Positions 27,600 to 39,822 are shown, numbered from the stretch's first letter. The stretch: 64,000 bases of DNA from Actinomycetota bacterium (GCA_020160915.1 JAIUPK010000003.1:372001-436000), one strand, 5' to 3'. Notes: generated from the letters alone by a model not told the origin. A program made the numbers and translations.

Positions 27600-29078
27600 C
27601 TAGGGCTGGATGCCCAGCACCTTCGCTGTGCTGGCTAGAGTCTTCGCGGCCAGCTTCGGATCGTCGGAGAGGTGCTTGCCGTAACTGGGGATCATCCGGA
27701 CCAGCGCCGGGCGCCAGGCTTCGATCCTGTCGGGGAAGCACTTCTCCACCAGGCTCACCATGATCGGCACCGCCGTGGATGCGCCGGGTGACGCTCCGAG
27801 CAGGCCCGCGATGCTGCCGTCGGCGGCGGCCACGACCTCGGTGCCGAACTGCAGCACACCGAGCTTCTTCTTGTCCTTCTTGATCACCTGCACGCGCTGG
27901 CCGGCAGTGATGCGGTACCAGTCCTCGGGCTTGGCGTTGGGCACGAACTGCTGCAGTTCGGCGAACTTCGTGGACTGGCGGGCGGCCAGCTGTCCGATGA
28001 GGTACTTGACGAGGCCCAGATTCGACAGGCCGGCCGCAACCATGGGCACGATGTTGTGCCAGCGGATCGAGGCGAACAGATCGAGGACCGAGCCGGTCTT
28101 GAGGAACTTGGGGCTGAAGCCCGCATACGGCCCGAACATCAGGCTGCCCGTGCCATCGACGACGCGCAGGTCGAGGTGCGGCACCGACATCGGGGGTGAA
28201 CCCACGGCAGCCTTGCCGTAGACCTTGGTGCGGTGCTGGGCGACGAGGTCGGGGTTGTCGGTGCGCAGGAATTCGCCGCTCACCGGGAACCCGCCATAGC
28301 CGCGAATCTCCTTGATACCCGACTTCTGCAGCAGGCCGAGCGCGTACCCACCGGCACCGACGAACACGAACCGCGCGGTGACCGGGGCAAGCGGCGTTCC
28401 GCCGAGATCGCTACGCAGGCTCAACTTCCACAGGCCGTCGCGCTGCCGGCTGAGGTTGGTCACCTTGACCTCTGTGGTGAAACCCGCGCCGCCCGCGATG
28501 AGACTCGAGGTGAGGTGATGGGTGAGCGCGCCGAAATCCACGTCGGTGCCCGAAGCGATGCGCGTCGCAGCGATCGGCTGCGACTTCTTGCGCCCGGGGA
28601 CCATGAGCGGGGTCCAGGAACGGATGGTGCGGGCATCCGTCGAGAATTCCATGCCGGCGAACAGCGGGTGGTCCTTGAGCGCCTCGTACCGCTTGCGCAA
28701 GTACTCGACGTTGGCCTCGCCCCACACGAAGCTCATGTGCGGCGTCGAGTTGATGAACTGAGACGGCTCGGGCAGCTGGCCGGAACCGACGAGGTGCGAC
28801 CAGAACTGGCGGGACACCTGGAACTGCTCGTTGACCTTCACCGCGCTCGAGATGTCGATCGTGCCGTCGGCTCGCTCGGGCGTGTAGTTGAGCTCACACA
28901 GGGCCGAATGGCCGGTGCCGGCGTTGTTCCACGGGTTCGAACTCTCGAGGGCGACATCGCCGAGACGCTCGTAGATCTGAATGTCCCAGCTCGGCTCCAG
29001 CTGCTTGAGCAGCATTCCGAGGGTTGCACTCATGATGCCTCCGCCGATGAGGGCGACATCCACGGGTTTACTCACCAC
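27600..29078 (-). CDS. mqo: Malate:quinone oxidoreductase
   Basis: This 492-aa membrane-associated flavoprotein has the N-terminal FAD motif VALIGGGIMSATLG and the family block NPWNNAGTGHSALCELNYTPE. It oxidises malate to oxaloacetate and reduces quinone, linking the TCA cycle to respiration. The GTG start has no ribosome-binding site; TAAACT lies about 6 nt upstream on the minus strand, so a leaderless mRNA is plausible. It is separated from the GDSL lipoprotein gene by 17 bp. Confidence 0.96.
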   Translation of the reverse strand: MVSKPVDVALIGGGIMSATLGMLLKQLEPSWDIQIYERLGDVALESSNPWNNAGTGHSALCELNYTPERADGTIDISSAVKVNEQFQVSRQFWSHLVGSGQLPEPSQFINSTPHMSFVWGEANVEYLRKRYEALKDHPLFAGMEFSTDARTIRSWTPLMVPGRKKSQPIAATRIASGTDVDFGALTHHLTSSLIAGGAGFTTEVKVTNLSRQRDGLWKLSLRSDLGGTPLAPVTARFVFVGAGGYALGLLQKSGIKEIRGYGGFPVSGEFLRTDNPDLVAQHRTKVYGKAAVGSPPMSVPHLDLRVVDGTGSLMFGPYAGFSPKFLKTGSVLDLFASIRWHNIVPMVAAGLSNLGLVKYLIGQLAARQSTKFAELQQFVPNAKPEDWYRITAGQRVQVIKKDKKKLGVLQFGTEVVAAADGSIAGLLGASPGASTAVPIMVSLVEKCFPDRIEAWRPALVRMIPSYGKHLSDDPKLAAKTLASTAKVLGIQP

Positions 29079-29095
29079 TACAGTTTAGTGCTGGT

Positions 29096-29743
29096 TTACA
29101 GACCCAGTTTCGTCAGCTCGGCATCCATGCGGGTGGCCATAGCGGCGTAACCGGCATCGTTGGGGTGCAGACCGTCGGAGGCCATCCACTCGGGGTGCCC
29201 CTCGATCCAGTGGGATGCTCCGGGGATGTAGTCGGCGCCGATCGCGGCGGCGGCATCCCGCACCCACCCGATGATGACCTCCACCGATTCGGGGCGCCGG
29301 TCGGTGTACCAGAACGGTTCGACGACGATGAAACGGGCATCCGGAAGCGCGGTCGCCAGCCGGGTGAAGTCCTCGGTGATGCGCAAGCGGATCTGGTTGG
29401 CAGCTCGGTCGTAGCTGAAGTTGTCGTTCAGACCCATGGTGATGAATACGATGCTGGGGTCGTTGGCGATGACGAGCGCCGGGAGATCGCCCTCACCGTC
29501 AGTCGCACGGTTGTTGACGAATCCGAGGCCATTGACGCTCGGGTTGAACTCCTGCCAGCCGCGCTCCGCGCAGATGATCGACGACCAGCGCAGTGACGGG
29601 TCGCTCGCGCCGGTGCCGAGCGTGTACGAATCACCGTAGAAGGCGACGCGCGGCGCGTCCTCGTCGCCAGCCGGCGGTGTCACCGCAGTGCACCCGGCGA
29701 GCACGAGTACCAGCCCGAGGCCGAGCAGGAAGAGAGAGCGCAT
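29096..29743 (-). CDS. SGNH/GDSL-type hydrolase lipoprotein
   Basis: This 215-aa protein has a lipoprotein signal with lipobox VLAGC (about residues 14-18). SGNH blocks are YGDSYTLG (nucleophile Ser), GLGF, MGLNDNFSYD and SDGLHPNDAGY (catalytic Asp and His). It is likely a surface esterase or acyl/acetyl hydrolase acting on cell-envelope or plant polysaccharide material; the substrate cannot be told. It lies between asd and mqo on the same strand. Confidence 0.9.
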   Translation of the reverse strand: MRSLFLLGLGLVLVLAGCTAVTPPAGDEDAPRVAFYGDSYTLGTGASDPSLRWSSIICAERGWQEFNPSVNGLGFVNNRATDGEGDLPALVIANDPSIVFITMGLNDNFSYDRAANQIRLRITEDFTRLATALPDARFIVVEPFWYTDRRPESVEVIIGWVRDAAAAIGADYIPGASHWIEGHPEWMASDGLHPNDAGYAAMATRMDAELTKLGL

Positions 29744-29779
29744 ACCCGGTGTTCGGCGCCCGTCACCGTTCGGCTCGGT

Positions 29780-30886
<1,107 letters not shown>

Positions 30887-30916
30887 TCAGCGGCCGTCGA
30901 GATGCTGCCACACCGC

Positions 30917-30949
30917 GGTTTCGATACGCGGCTTCGCCGCTACTCAACC
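30917..30949. repeat. Single GGTTTCGATACG...CTACTCAACC repeat
   Basis: This 33-bp element has GGTT/AACC ends and an inner GCGGC-TTC-GCCGC hairpin. It is the same family as the tandem array at 18011-18300. It lies between lysC and asd and would be part of their shared transcript. Confidence 0.85.
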
Positions 30950-30959
30950 GGCGAAGGCG

Positions 30960-32234
<1,275 letters not shown>

Positions 32235-32313
32235 GTGTGGCTCCTGGAACTGGGGAATTCGGGCTTGGCCCGACCACCAATTCTAGGTGCTCGCTGGCGC
32301 TACCCTGTTGTGC

Positions 32314-32796
32314 ATGACGCTCGAGGCATGGACGGACTTCAACGTCGCCGTGGCCGGTGCCACCGCGGCCCTTGCGGGACTGCTCATAGTCGCCCTCTCG
32401 GTCAACGTGGGCGAGATCGTGAAGGCCCCCACCCTGACCGCCCGGGCCGCCAGCGCGATCTCGACCCTCCTGCTCGGCCTCGTCGCCACCGCGTCGGGAC
32501 TGATCCCCAGTCAGCCGCTCTGGGTGCTCGGGCTGGAACTCGCGCTCGCGACGATCGTGGCCTGGGTGCTGCAGGTGCACGCCATGGTCGCGCTGGGTCG
32601 CGACGGCCGGACGACCTCTGAGCACCTCGCCAAGTCGCTCGTGGGAATTGTGCCACTGGCCGGCTTCAGCGTCGGCAGCGTGATGCTGCTGCTCGGGATG
32701 CCCGGAGGCCTCTACGCCGTGGCCGCCGGCTGCGTGCTGGCCATCGTGGCCGCCGTGATCTTCTCGTGGGTGGCCCTCGTCGAGGTGCTGCGCTAG
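32314..32796 (+). CDS. Integral membrane protein of unknown function
   Basis: This 160-aa protein begins [36 protein letters not shown] and has about five hydrophobic segments. I do not recognise the family beyond small actinobacterial membrane proteins. TACCCT lies about 7 nt before the ATG, suggesting a leaderless mRNA. Its 3' end overlaps recR by 4 bp in convergent orientation. Confidence 0.82.
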   Translation: MTLEAWTDFNVAVAGATAALAGLLIVALSVNVGEIVKAPTLTARAASAISTLLLGLVATASGLIPSQPLWVLGLELALATIVAWVLQVHAMVALGRDGRTTSEHLAKSLVGIVPLAGFSVGSVMLLLGMPGGLYAVAAGCVLAIVAAVIFSWVALVEVLR

Positions 32797-33392
32797 TTCT
32801 CGACGAGCCGTCGGCCCTCGAAGGCGCGGCCCAGAGTAACCTCGTCGGCGTACTCGAGGTCGCCGCCCACTGGCAGGCCCGACGCGAGGCGGGTGACCCG
32901 GAGCCCGGGCTGCACGAGCAGTCGCGTGAGGTAGGTCGCTGTCGCCTCACCCTCGAGGTTCGGGTCGGTCGCGATGATCACCTCGGTGACCGTGCCGTCA
33001 TTGAGGCGGGTCAGCAGCTGGCGGATGCGCAGGTCGTCGGGGCCGATGCCGTCGATCGGACTGATCGCGCCGCCGAGCACGTGGTACAGGCCCTTGAACT
33101 CGCGGGTGCGCTCGATGGCGACGACATCCTTCGCCTCCTCGACCACGCAGATGGTGGCCGCCGAACGCCGCGGGTCACGGCAGATCGAACAGGTCTGCTC
33201 CTCGGTCACGTTGCCGCAGATGTCGCAGAAGCGCACCTTGTCCCGCACATCGCGCAACACCTCGGACAGGCGGGTGACGTCGAAGCTCTCCGTCTGCAGG
33301 ATGTGGAAGGCGATGCGCTGAGCCGACTTCGGGCCGATACCGGGCAGACGGCCGAGCTCGTCGATGAGCTCCTGAACGATTCCGTCGTACAT
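32793..33392 (-). CDS. recR: Recombination mediator RecR
   Basis: This 199-aa protein has a helix-hairpin-helix ([20 protein letters not shown]), a zinc finger ([16 protein letters not shown]) and a TOPRIM domain ([29 protein letters not shown]). With RecO and RecF it loads RecA. Its start overlaps the dnaX stop by one base (TGATG), the usual dnaX-recR coupling. Confidence 0.97.
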   Translation of the reverse strand: MYDGIVQELIDELGRLPGIGPKSAQRIAFHILQTESFDVTRLSEVLRDVRDKVRFCDICGNVTEEQTCSICRDPRRSAATICVVEEAKDVVAIERTREFKGLYHVLGGAISPIDGIGPDDLRIRQLLTRLNDGTVTEVIIATDPNLEGEATATYLTRLLVQPGLRVTRLASGLPVGGDLEYADEVTLGRAFEGRRLVEN

Positions 33393-35314
33393 CAGTCGTC
33401 CGCCGGCCGCGGCACGACGCGGGGGGCGACATCGTGCTCCTCGATGAAGCTCGCGCCGAGAAGCTCACGCACCACCGACTCACCATAGCGAGCCTTGTCC
33501 GCGGGCTTCGCGGGTTCGGATGACGCCGCCGAAGCCTTCGCCGCGGGTGCGGGCGCTGGCGGCTCGGAGCCGGGGATCTCGGCAACCGCCCAGCCCTGCG
33601 CATCCTTCTCGGATACGGGCGGGGTCACACTCGTGGTCGGCGCCGCGGCGGGCGGTTCGGCCGACGCATCTGCCTTCGCGATGAACTTCACCCGCAGGCC
33701 GAGCACCTCGACGATGGCTCGACGCAGAACCTCACTCACGCCCTCGCCGGAACCTTGCGGCTGCTTGAAGCTGTCCACGTCGGCTTGACTCACGAAGCTC
33801 AGGGTGAGCACGTCACCGTCGAGCGCGCGAGCCGTGGCAGTGTAGACGACCGCCCAGGCGCTCATCTTCGTCTTCTGCACGGACTCGAGAACCTCGGGCC
33901 AGGCGTTGCGCAGTTGCTCGAGCGTGACCTCACCCGCCGCCTTCGCGGCGACGGGGGCGGTGGTCGAGTCTCCGGTGGTCGAGCTTGTCGAGACCGGTGC
34001 CTCGGCGGCCGGACGTTCGGTGGTCGAGCTCGTCGAGACCGGCGCCTCAGGGATCGCTGCCTCGGGGGTCTGCGCGGGCGGGGTCTCGACGCGCGCGACG
34101 CGCGCGACCTTCGCGGGCGCTACGCGGGCGACGGGAGCCGCGGCATCCTGCTCGACACCGATGCGCCGCTCAAGTCGCTCGACACGGGCAAGCGCGCCGC
34201 GTTCGGTGTCGTCGCTCGAGGGCACGAGCATGCGTGCGACCATGAGTTCGAGGTGCAGCCGCGGTGAGGTTGCACCCGTCATCTCGCTGAGCGCGGCGTT
34301 GACGACGTCGGCCGCCCGCGACAGCTCGGCGGTGCCGAAGGTGGTGGCCTGTTGGATCATGCGGTCGAGCTGATCCTGGGGCACGCCGCGCAGCACGGCC
34401 TGGGCGTTGCCCGAAGTGGCGGCCACGATGATGAGGTCGCGGAGGCGCTCGAGCAGGTCCTCGACGAAGCGACGGGGATCCTGGCCGGTCTGGATGACGC
34501 GATCCACCGAACCGAACGCGGCCGCGGCATCCCGTGCACCGAGCGCATCGACGACTTCGTCGAGCAGCGCACCGTGGGTGTAGCCCAGCAGGGCGACAGC
34601 GCGCTCGTAGTCGACGACGTCACCCTCGGAGCCGGCCATCAGCTGGTCAAGCAGGGAGAGGGTGTCGCGAACTGAGCCACCGCCGGCGCGCACGACGAGC
34701 GGCAGCACGCCGGGCTCAACGGTGACCTTCTCGCTGTCGCAGAGCGTCTGCACGTAGTCGAGCATCTGGGCGGGCGGCACCAGCCGGAACGGGTAGTGGT
34801 GGGTGCGCGACCGGATGGTGCCGATGACCTTCTCGGGCTCGGTGGTGGCGAAGATGAACTTCACGTGCTCCGGCGGCTCCTCGACGATCTTGAGCAGCGC
34901 GTTGAACCCCTGCGGCGTGACCATGTGCGCCTCGTCGAGGATGAAGATCTTGAAGCGATCGCGGGCGGGAGCGAAGACGGCGCGCTCGCGCAGGTCGCGG
35001 GCGTCATCCACACCGTTGTGGCTGGCGGCGTCGATCTCGACGACGTCGAGCGAGCCGCCGCCGTCGCGGGAGAGCTCGACGCAACTCGGGCAGACCCCGC
35101 ACGGGGTGTCGGTCGGACCCTCGGCGCAGTTCAGACACCGGGCGAGGATGCGCGCGCTCGTGGTCTTGCCGCACCCGCGCGGACCGCTGAACAGATACGC
35201 GTGGTTGACGCGATCAGTGCGAAGCGCGGTGCGCAGCGGATCGGTCACCTGCGACTGGCCGATGAGCTCGGCGAACGTCTCTGGCCGATAACGGCGGTAC
35301 AGGGCGGCAACCAC
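33392..35314 (-). CDS. dnaX: DNA polymerase III subunits gamma and tau
   Basis: This 640-aa clamp-loader ATPase has Walker [16 protein letters not shown], zinc ligands [19 protein letters not shown], Walker [10 protein letters not shown] and FATTEPEKV. The proline/alanine-rich linker after the core contains [28 protein letters not shown], which is encoded by copies of the GGTGGTCGAG-type repeat (33961-34045). I see no clear slippery site for a programmed frameshift. Confidence 0.96.
   Translation of the reverse strand: MVAALYRRYRPETFAELIGQSQVTDPLRTALRTDRVNHAYLFSGPRGCGKTTSARILARCLNCAEGPTDTPCGVCPSCVELSRDGGGSLDVVEIDAASHNGVDDARDLRERAVFAPARDRFKIFILDEAHMVTPQGFNALLKIVEEPPEHVKFIFATTEPEKVIGTIRSRTHHYPFRLVPPAQMLDYVQTLCDSEKVTVEPGVLPLVVRAGGGSVRDTLSLLDQLMAGSEGDVVDYERAVALLGYTHGALLDEVVDALGARDAAAAFGSVDRVIQTGQDPRRFVEDLLERLRDLIIVAATSGNAQAVLRGVPQDQLDRMIQQATTFGTAELSRAADVVNAALSEMTGATSPRLHLELMVARMLVPSSDDTERGALARVERLERRIGVEQDAAAPVARVAPAKVARVARVETPPAQTPEAAIPEAPVSTSSTTERPAAEAPVSTSSTTGDSTTAPVAAKAAGEVTLEQLRNAWPEVLESVQKTKMSAWAVVYTATARALDGDVLTLSFVSQADVDSFKQPQGSGEGVSEVLRRAIVEVLGLRVKFIAKADASAEPPAAAPTTSVTPPVSEKDAQGWAVAEIPGSEPPAPAPAAKASAASSEPAKPADKARYGESVVRELLGASFIEEHDVAPRVVPRPADD
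33961..34045. repeat. Coding copies of the GGTGGTCGAG...GTCGAGACC repeat in dnaX
   Basis: GGTGGTCGAGCTTGTCGAGACC (33974-33995) and a near-identical copy (34019-34040) flank a spacer, with a shorter fragment at 33961. Antisense to these, dnaX reads PVSTSSTT twice. The same DNA motif is read as VVEPVETP in other genes here. Confidence 0.75.
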
Positions 35315-35390
35315 GTGTCAAGAGTAGCTGCCGCCAGCGACGCTGGGGCCGTGGCATCCGCAGGCCCAGGCGCGAGGCGGGTCGCGATGT

Positions 35391-35404
35391 GTGCACAACG
35401 GCGG
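35391..35404. repeat. Upstream copy of a GTGCACAAC-GCGG motif
   Basis: GTGCACAACGGCGG lies upstream of the DUF559 gene and matches, with one change, GTGCACAACTGCGG at 36394-36407 at the end of that gene. The rest of the 35315-35549 gap shows no gene I can support. Confidence 0.4.
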
Positions 35405-35549
35405 ATACATCGGCGACACACCGTTCGAGTGTCCCCTTCGCCTGGCGTGGCGCGAGTTCGTCCGCGGTTGCGCCCGTCGATCCCCTCCTCACCATGACGG
35501 GTTGCTTGGCGGGTTGCGGATGCCGCGGCCCTCGCGCTCCGAAGGGCCG

Positions 35550-36419
35550 ATGGCTTGGCATCCTCACACCATGACCTGGCTCTGCAATCGCGGGCACATC
35601 GCCTCGGCCCGGGACTTGGCCGCCATGGGCGTGAGCCGTCGTGCAGTCGGCGGCGCGGTCGCTGAGGGCCGTCTCATCCGCTGCCGTCGCGGGACATACG
35701 CCTGCGCGCACATCGATACGCACGAGGGCATCGCGGCTGCGGTGGGCGGTCGCATCGATTGCGTCTCCGCTCTCGCCCGGCACGAGAATGTGTGGACCGG
35801 GCCGTTAGCGCGCGAGCTGCACCTTCGAGTCGACCCTCGTTTCCACGCCGACGCGACCGCCGGTGCGGTGCTGCACTGGCGCGTCGCCCACGGCGAGTCC
35901 GGGCAACCACTTGAGGTTGCCCCCATCGATGCGCTGCTCCAGGCGATGACCTGCCTGTCTCGCTATGACGCACTCGCGGCGGTGGAGTCAGCTGTGCACC
36001 TTGGGTATCTGGGCGAGACGGACCTGGGTCGCCTGACCAAGCTGGCACCCCAGCGAATGCGGGTCATCCTGAAGCGATTGGACGTGCGATCGCAGTCGGG
36101 TTTGGAGACTTTCACGAGGCTGCAACTCCAGGACGCCGGACATCGCGTCGAGTGTCAGGTGCCCATCCCCGGCGCGGGCGTGCTCGATCTCCTCGTCGAC
36201 GACTGCGTGGGGATCGAGACGGATGGCGAGAAGTGGCACGCCAACCGCTTCCACGCCGATCGCACGAAGGATGTCCTCATCGAGGCCTGGGGTATCCGCG
36301 TACTGCGCATCGGTCGGCCGCACATCTTCGACGAGTGGCCGACCACACTCGCCGCGATCGAGCGGATGGTTGCCGAATCGGCGCCGCGACTGCGTGCACA
36401 ACTGCGGGGATTCTCATGA
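35550..36419 (+). CDS. AbiEi-like N-terminus with DUF559 (Vsr-like) nuclease domain
   Basis: This ~289-aa protein has an N-terminal AbiEi-like winged-helix region (GHIASARDLAAMGVSRRAVGGAVAEGRLIRCRRGTYA) and a C-terminal DUF559 domain (VLDLLVDDCVGIETDGEKWHANRFHADRTKDVLIEAWGIRVLRI), related to the very-short-patch-repair PD-(D/E)xK fold. GAAGG lies before the ATG at 35550; ATG 35571 is an alternative. Such genes are common, variable and of unknown role in actinobacteria. Palindromic repeats flank it. Confidence 0.8.
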   Translation: MAWHPHTMTWLCNRGHIASARDLAAMGVSRRAVGGAVAEGRLIRCRRGTYACAHIDTHEGIAAAVGGRIDCVSALARHENVWTGPLARELHLRVDPRFHADATAGAVLHWRVAHGESGQPLEVAPIDALLQAMTCLSRYDALAAVESAVHLGYLGETDLGRLTKLAPQRMRVILKRLDVRSQSGLETFTRLQLQDAGHRVECQVPIPGAGVLDLLVDDCVGIETDGEKWHANRFHADRTKDVLIEAWGIRVLRIGRPHIFDEWPTTLAAIERMVAESAPRLRAQLRGFS

Positions 36420-36483
36420 CACACGGGCTTCGCGGGCAGCCGGTTCGGCGTTTCGCGCAAACGAGCCGCAGTTGTGCACGCAG
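36390..36483. repeat. Perfect 18-bp inverted repeat around the DUF559 stop codon
   Basis: CTGCGTGCACAACTGCGG (36390-36407) and CCGCAGTTGTGCACGCAG (36466-36483) are perfect reverse complements 58 bp apart. The left arm lies within the last codons of the gene. Together with 35391-35404 they bracket the gene. Confidence 0.85.
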
Positions 36484-36535
36484 CGGGGCGCGAGAGGGGT
36501 CGGGAGGCAGCGGGGTGCCCGCGGCCGCGGCCGCG

Positions 36536-37657
36536 CTACCCCAGCGCGGCGAGCGACTGGCGGGCGATCTCGAGTTCCTCGTTGGTGGGCACGACGAGCA
36601 CGGCGACAGGCGAGTCGTCGGTGCTGATGCGGCGCGGCTCCGGCGAGCGCCTTGCGTTGCGCGCGGCATCCAGGTGGATGCCCAGGCCCCCGAGCCCCGC
36701 GAGCGCCCCCGCCCGAACATCGGGACTGTTCTCGCCGACCCCCGCGGTGAACACAACCGCGTCGACGCCGCCGAGCTGGGCGATGTAGGCGCCGAGGTAG
36801 TGGCGCAGACGGTGCACGTAGACGTCGAAGGCGAGACGGGACGCGGCATCCCCGGCCTTCATCGACTCCACCAGGTCGCGCATGTCACCGTGCCCGCTCA
36901 GCCCGAGGATGCCGCTGCGCCGGTTGAGCAGGGTGTCGAGTTCGGGCGTTCCGAGTCCTGCCTCCCGCGCGAGGTGGAACAGCGCGCCCGGGTCGAGGTC
37001 GCCGGAACGGGTGCCCATGACGAGACCCTCGAGCGGCGTCATCCCCATGGAGGTGTCAACCGACCTGCCGCCGGCGATTGCGCACGCCGATGCCCCGTTG
37101 CCGAGATGGAAGACGATGAGTCGCAGGTCACCGAGCGGGCGCTCGAGCACCTCGGCCGCCCGCCGCGAGACGTACTGGTACGACGTGCCGTGGAATCCGT
37201 AGCGGCGCACCGAGTGATCGGCGGCGACCTGCGCGTCGATCGCGTAGGTGTAGGCCGCCGGCGCGAGGCTCTGATGGAACGCCGTGTCGAACACCGCGAC
37301 GTTGGGGATGCCGGGGAACGCCACCTGCGCGGCCCGGATACCGGCGAGGTTCGACGGGTTGTGCAGCGGCGCGAGCGACGACAGCTTCTCGATCGCCGCC
37401 TCGACCTCGGGCGTCACCACGGTCGCCGCGGAGAAGAGGTCGCCACCGTGCACCACGCGGTGACCGATGACGACCGGATGCTCGGCCCCGAGCATCCCGA
37501 TGATGGAGGTCATCGCCTGCCGATGGTCGGCCGCGTCGCCACCGGCTTCGCCGATGCGCTCGACGATTCCGCGGCGAACGGACTCACCGGACTCGGCCTC
37601 GAGCAGCTCCCACTTGATCGACGATGAGCCGGAGTTGACGACGAAGGCGAGGGTCAC
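36536..37657 (-). CDS. ackA: Acetate kinase
   Basis: This 373-aa ASKHA kinase has FVVNSGSSSIKWEL at the N-terminus, GHRVVHGG, HLGNGAS, DTSMGMTPLEGLVMGTRSGDLDP and FTAGVGENS. It interconverts acetate and acetyl phosphate. It is somewhat shorter than the ~400-aa norm but no motif is missing. It overlaps pta by 4 bp (ATGA), so the two are translated together. Confidence 0.96.
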   Translation of the reverse strand: MTLAFVVNSGSSSIKWELLEAESGESVRRGIVERIGEAGGDAADHRQAMTSIIGMLGAEHPVVIGHRVVHGGDLFSAATVVTPEVEAAIEKLSSLAPLHNPSNLAGIRAAQVAFPGIPNVAVFDTAFHQSLAPAAYTYAIDAQVAADHSVRRYGFHGTSYQYVSRRAAEVLERPLGDLRLIVFHLGNGASACAIAGGRSVDTSMGMTPLEGLVMGTRSGDLDPGALFHLAREAGLGTPELDTLLNRRSGILGLSGHGDMRDLVESMKAGDAASRLAFDVYVHRLRHYLGAYIAQLGGVDAVVFTAGVGENSPDVRAGALAGLGGLGIHLDAARNARRSPEPRRISTDDSPVAVLVVPTNEELEIARQSLAALG

Positions 37658-39822
37658 GAGTCCTCCGCGGGGGTCTCGACGGGCTCGACCACCGCGGGCG
37701 ACTCGACCACCGCAGGCGGCTCGACCACCGCGGGCGGCTCGACCACCGACTGCGCCTGAATCGCGGTTATCGCAACGGTGTTCACGATGTCGCGCACGAG
37801 CGCTCCGCGGGACAGGTCGTTGACCGGCTTGCGCAGGCCCTGCAGCACCGGGCCGATGGCCACTGCACCCGAGCTGCGCTGCACCGCCTTGTACGTGTTG
37901 TTGCCCGTGTTGAGGTCGGGGAAGATGAACACCGTCGCGCGGCCGGCGACCTGCGAGTCCGGCAGCTTCGCCTTGGCGACGGCCACGTCGGCGGCGGCGT
38001 CGTACTGGATCGGTCCGTCGAGCGGGAGGTCGGGCATCCGCTCGCGAACAATCGCAGTCGCCTCACGCACCTTGTCGACGTCGGCCCCCGTGCCTGACTC
38101 GCCGGTCGAGTACGACAGCATCGCGACGCGTGGCTCGATGCCGAACTGGCGCGCGGTCTGCGACGCGGAGATGGCGATGTCGGCGAGCTGCGGGGCTGTC
38201 GGGTCGGGCACGACGGCGCAGTCCCCGTAGACGAGCACTCGATCCTCGAGGGCCATGAAGAAGACGCTCGAGACGATGGAGACTCCGTCGGTGGTCTTGA
38301 TGAACTCGAGCGCGGGCTTGATGGTGTGAGCGGTCGTGTGCGCCGCGCCGGAGACCATGCCGTCTGCGAGGCCGAAGTGCACCATCATCGTGCCGAAGTA
38401 CGAGACGTCGGTGACGATGTCGCGCGCCGCCTCGATGGTCATGCCCTTGTGGGCGCGCAGCCTCGCGTACTCGGCCGCGAACTTCTCGTGAAGCTCGGGG
38501 TCGAAGGGACTCAGCACCTGGGCGGCGGAGACGTCGACACCCAGCCCGCTCGCTCGGGCCCGGATCTCCTGCTCGTCGCCGAGGATCGTGATGTCGACGA
38601 CCGAGCGGCTCAGAAGGGTCGCCGCCGCCTGGAGGATGCGGTCGTCGCCGCCCTCGGGCAGCACGATGCGAGTCGGCACCGAGCGCGCCCGCTCGAGCAG
38701 CCCGTACTCGAACATGAGCGGAGTGACGGCCGACGACTCCCCTGCGCCGAGTTCGCGCAGTAGCAGCTCGGCGTCGACATGCTTGTCGAACAGCGCGAGG
38801 GCGGTGTCGATCTTGCGCTGGGCTGTGGCGGTGAGGCGGCCCCGGGTCTGCACGATCCGCTGCGCTGTCTCGTAGGTGCCGAACTCGGTGGTCACGATCG
38901 GCAGGGTCTCGTCGAGGCCGGCGATGAGTCGGTCGATGATGGGCGAGAGTTCGAATCCGCCGTTGAGCACGATGCCCGCCAGCGACGGGAACGTGCCCGA
39001 GGCGTGCGCGGTGAGGGCGGCGAGCAGCATCTCGCTTCGATCACCCGCGATCACCACGAGGGCGCCCTCCATGATGCGCGGAAGCACGTTCTCCATCGAC
39101 ATGCCCGCGATGACGATGCCAAGCACTTCGCGCGCCAGAAGCGCCTCGTCACCCTTCAGCAGGCGACCGTCGACCGCGCCCATGACGGCGCTCATGGTGG
39201 GTGCGACCAGATACGGATCCTCGGGTATCGCCCACGCGGGCACCCCCGACACGGATGCCACGGCATCCGCCACCGCGGCGAGCCGCTCCGGCTCGACCCG
39301 ATTCGCCACGATCGCGAGGAGGCTGGCGTGCGCGTCGGCGAGTTCGGGCAGAGCGAGCTCGGCGACCTGCTTGAGTTCGTCGGCCGTGCGCGCCCGGGAC
39401 TCGTCGGGTTCGCGCCCGGCGAGCACCAGCAGCACCGGCGCGCCCAGGTTGGCCGCGACGCGGGCGTTGAAGGCGAGCTCGGTCGGGGTGGCAACATCCG
39501 TGTAGTCCGACCCGACGATGACGACGGCGTCGCACTTGCGCTCGACCGACTTGAAGCGATCGACGATGCGGGAGAGGGCGGCATCCGGATTCTCGTGTAC
39601 CTCCTCGTAGGAGACCCCGACACACTCGTCGTAGTCGAGAGTGACACCGTCTCGGGAGAGCAGCAGCTCGAGAACGAAGTCGGGCTCGGCCGTCGACCTC
39701 GTCACCGGGCGGAACACCCCGACCCGGGGCGTCGAGCGCAGGAGGGTGTCGAGCACACCGAGCGCGACTGACGACTTGCCGGAATGTCCCTCGGCCGACG
39801 CCAGGTAGATGCTCTTCGCCAC
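37654..39822 (-). CDS. pta: Phosphate acetyltransferase (long type)
   Basis: This 722-aa protein has an N-terminal CobB/BioD-like P-loop domain (SAEGHSGKSSVALGVL), a DRTGG-like middle domain and the C-terminal PTA domain (FEYGLLERARSVPTRIVLPEGGDDRIL..., SYSTGESGTGADVDKVREA, GRATVFIFPDLNTGNNTYKAVQRSSGA). It converts acetyl-CoA to acetyl phosphate. The extreme C-terminus is a run of VVEPPA/VVEPVETP units encoded by a DNA repeat. A DosR-like box lies 37 bp upstream of the start. Confidence 0.96.
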   Translation of the reverse strand: MAKSIYLASAEGHSGKSSVALGVLDTLLRSTPRVGVFRPVTRSTAEPDFVLELLLSRDGVTLDYDECVGVSYEEVHENPDAALSRIVDRFKSVERKCDAVVIVGSDYTDVATPTELAFNARVAANLGAPVLLVLAGREPDESRARTADELKQVAELALPELADAHASLLAIVANRVEPERLAAVADAVASVSGVPAWAIPEDPYLVAPTMSAVMGAVDGRLLKGDEALLAREVLGIVIAGMSMENVLPRIMEGALVVIAGDRSEMLLAALTAHASGTFPSLAGIVLNGGFELSPIIDRLIAGLDETLPIVTTEFGTYETAQRIVQTRGRLTATAQRKIDTALALFDKHVDAELLLRELGAGESSAVTPLMFEYGLLERARSVPTRIVLPEGGDDRILQAAATLLSRSVVDITILGDEQEIRARASGLGVDVSAAQVLSPFDPELHEKFAAEYARLRAHKGMTIEAARDIVTDVSYFGTMMVHFGLADGMVSGAAHTTAHTIKPALEFIKTTDGVSIVSSVFFMALEDRVLVYGDCAVVPDPTAPQLADIAISASQTARQFGIEPRVAMLSYSTGESGTGADVDKVREATAIVRERMPDLPLDGPIQYDAAADVAVAKAKLPDSQVAGRATVFIFPDLNTGNNTYKAVQRSSGAVAIGPVLQGLRKPVNDLSRGALVRDIVNTVAITAIQAQSVVEPPAVVEPPAVVESPAVVEPVETPAEDS
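37671..37747. repeat. CTCGACCACCG repeats encoding the C-terminus of Pta
   Basis: Four closely spaced CTCGACCACCG units (one inside a full TCTCGACGGGCTCGACCACC element) encode VVEPPAVVEPPAVVESPAVVEPVETP in Pta. The pattern suggests one inserted element followed by local unit expansion. Confidence 0.8.

Noticed and set aside
33392-35314. Programmed frameshift in dnaX
   Set aside because: I see no A- or T-rich slippery heptamer in the right place; the single frame covers the full product.
36536-37657. Truncated acetate kinase
   Set aside because: At 373 aa it is a little short, but all kinase motifs and both ends are present, so it is treated as intact.
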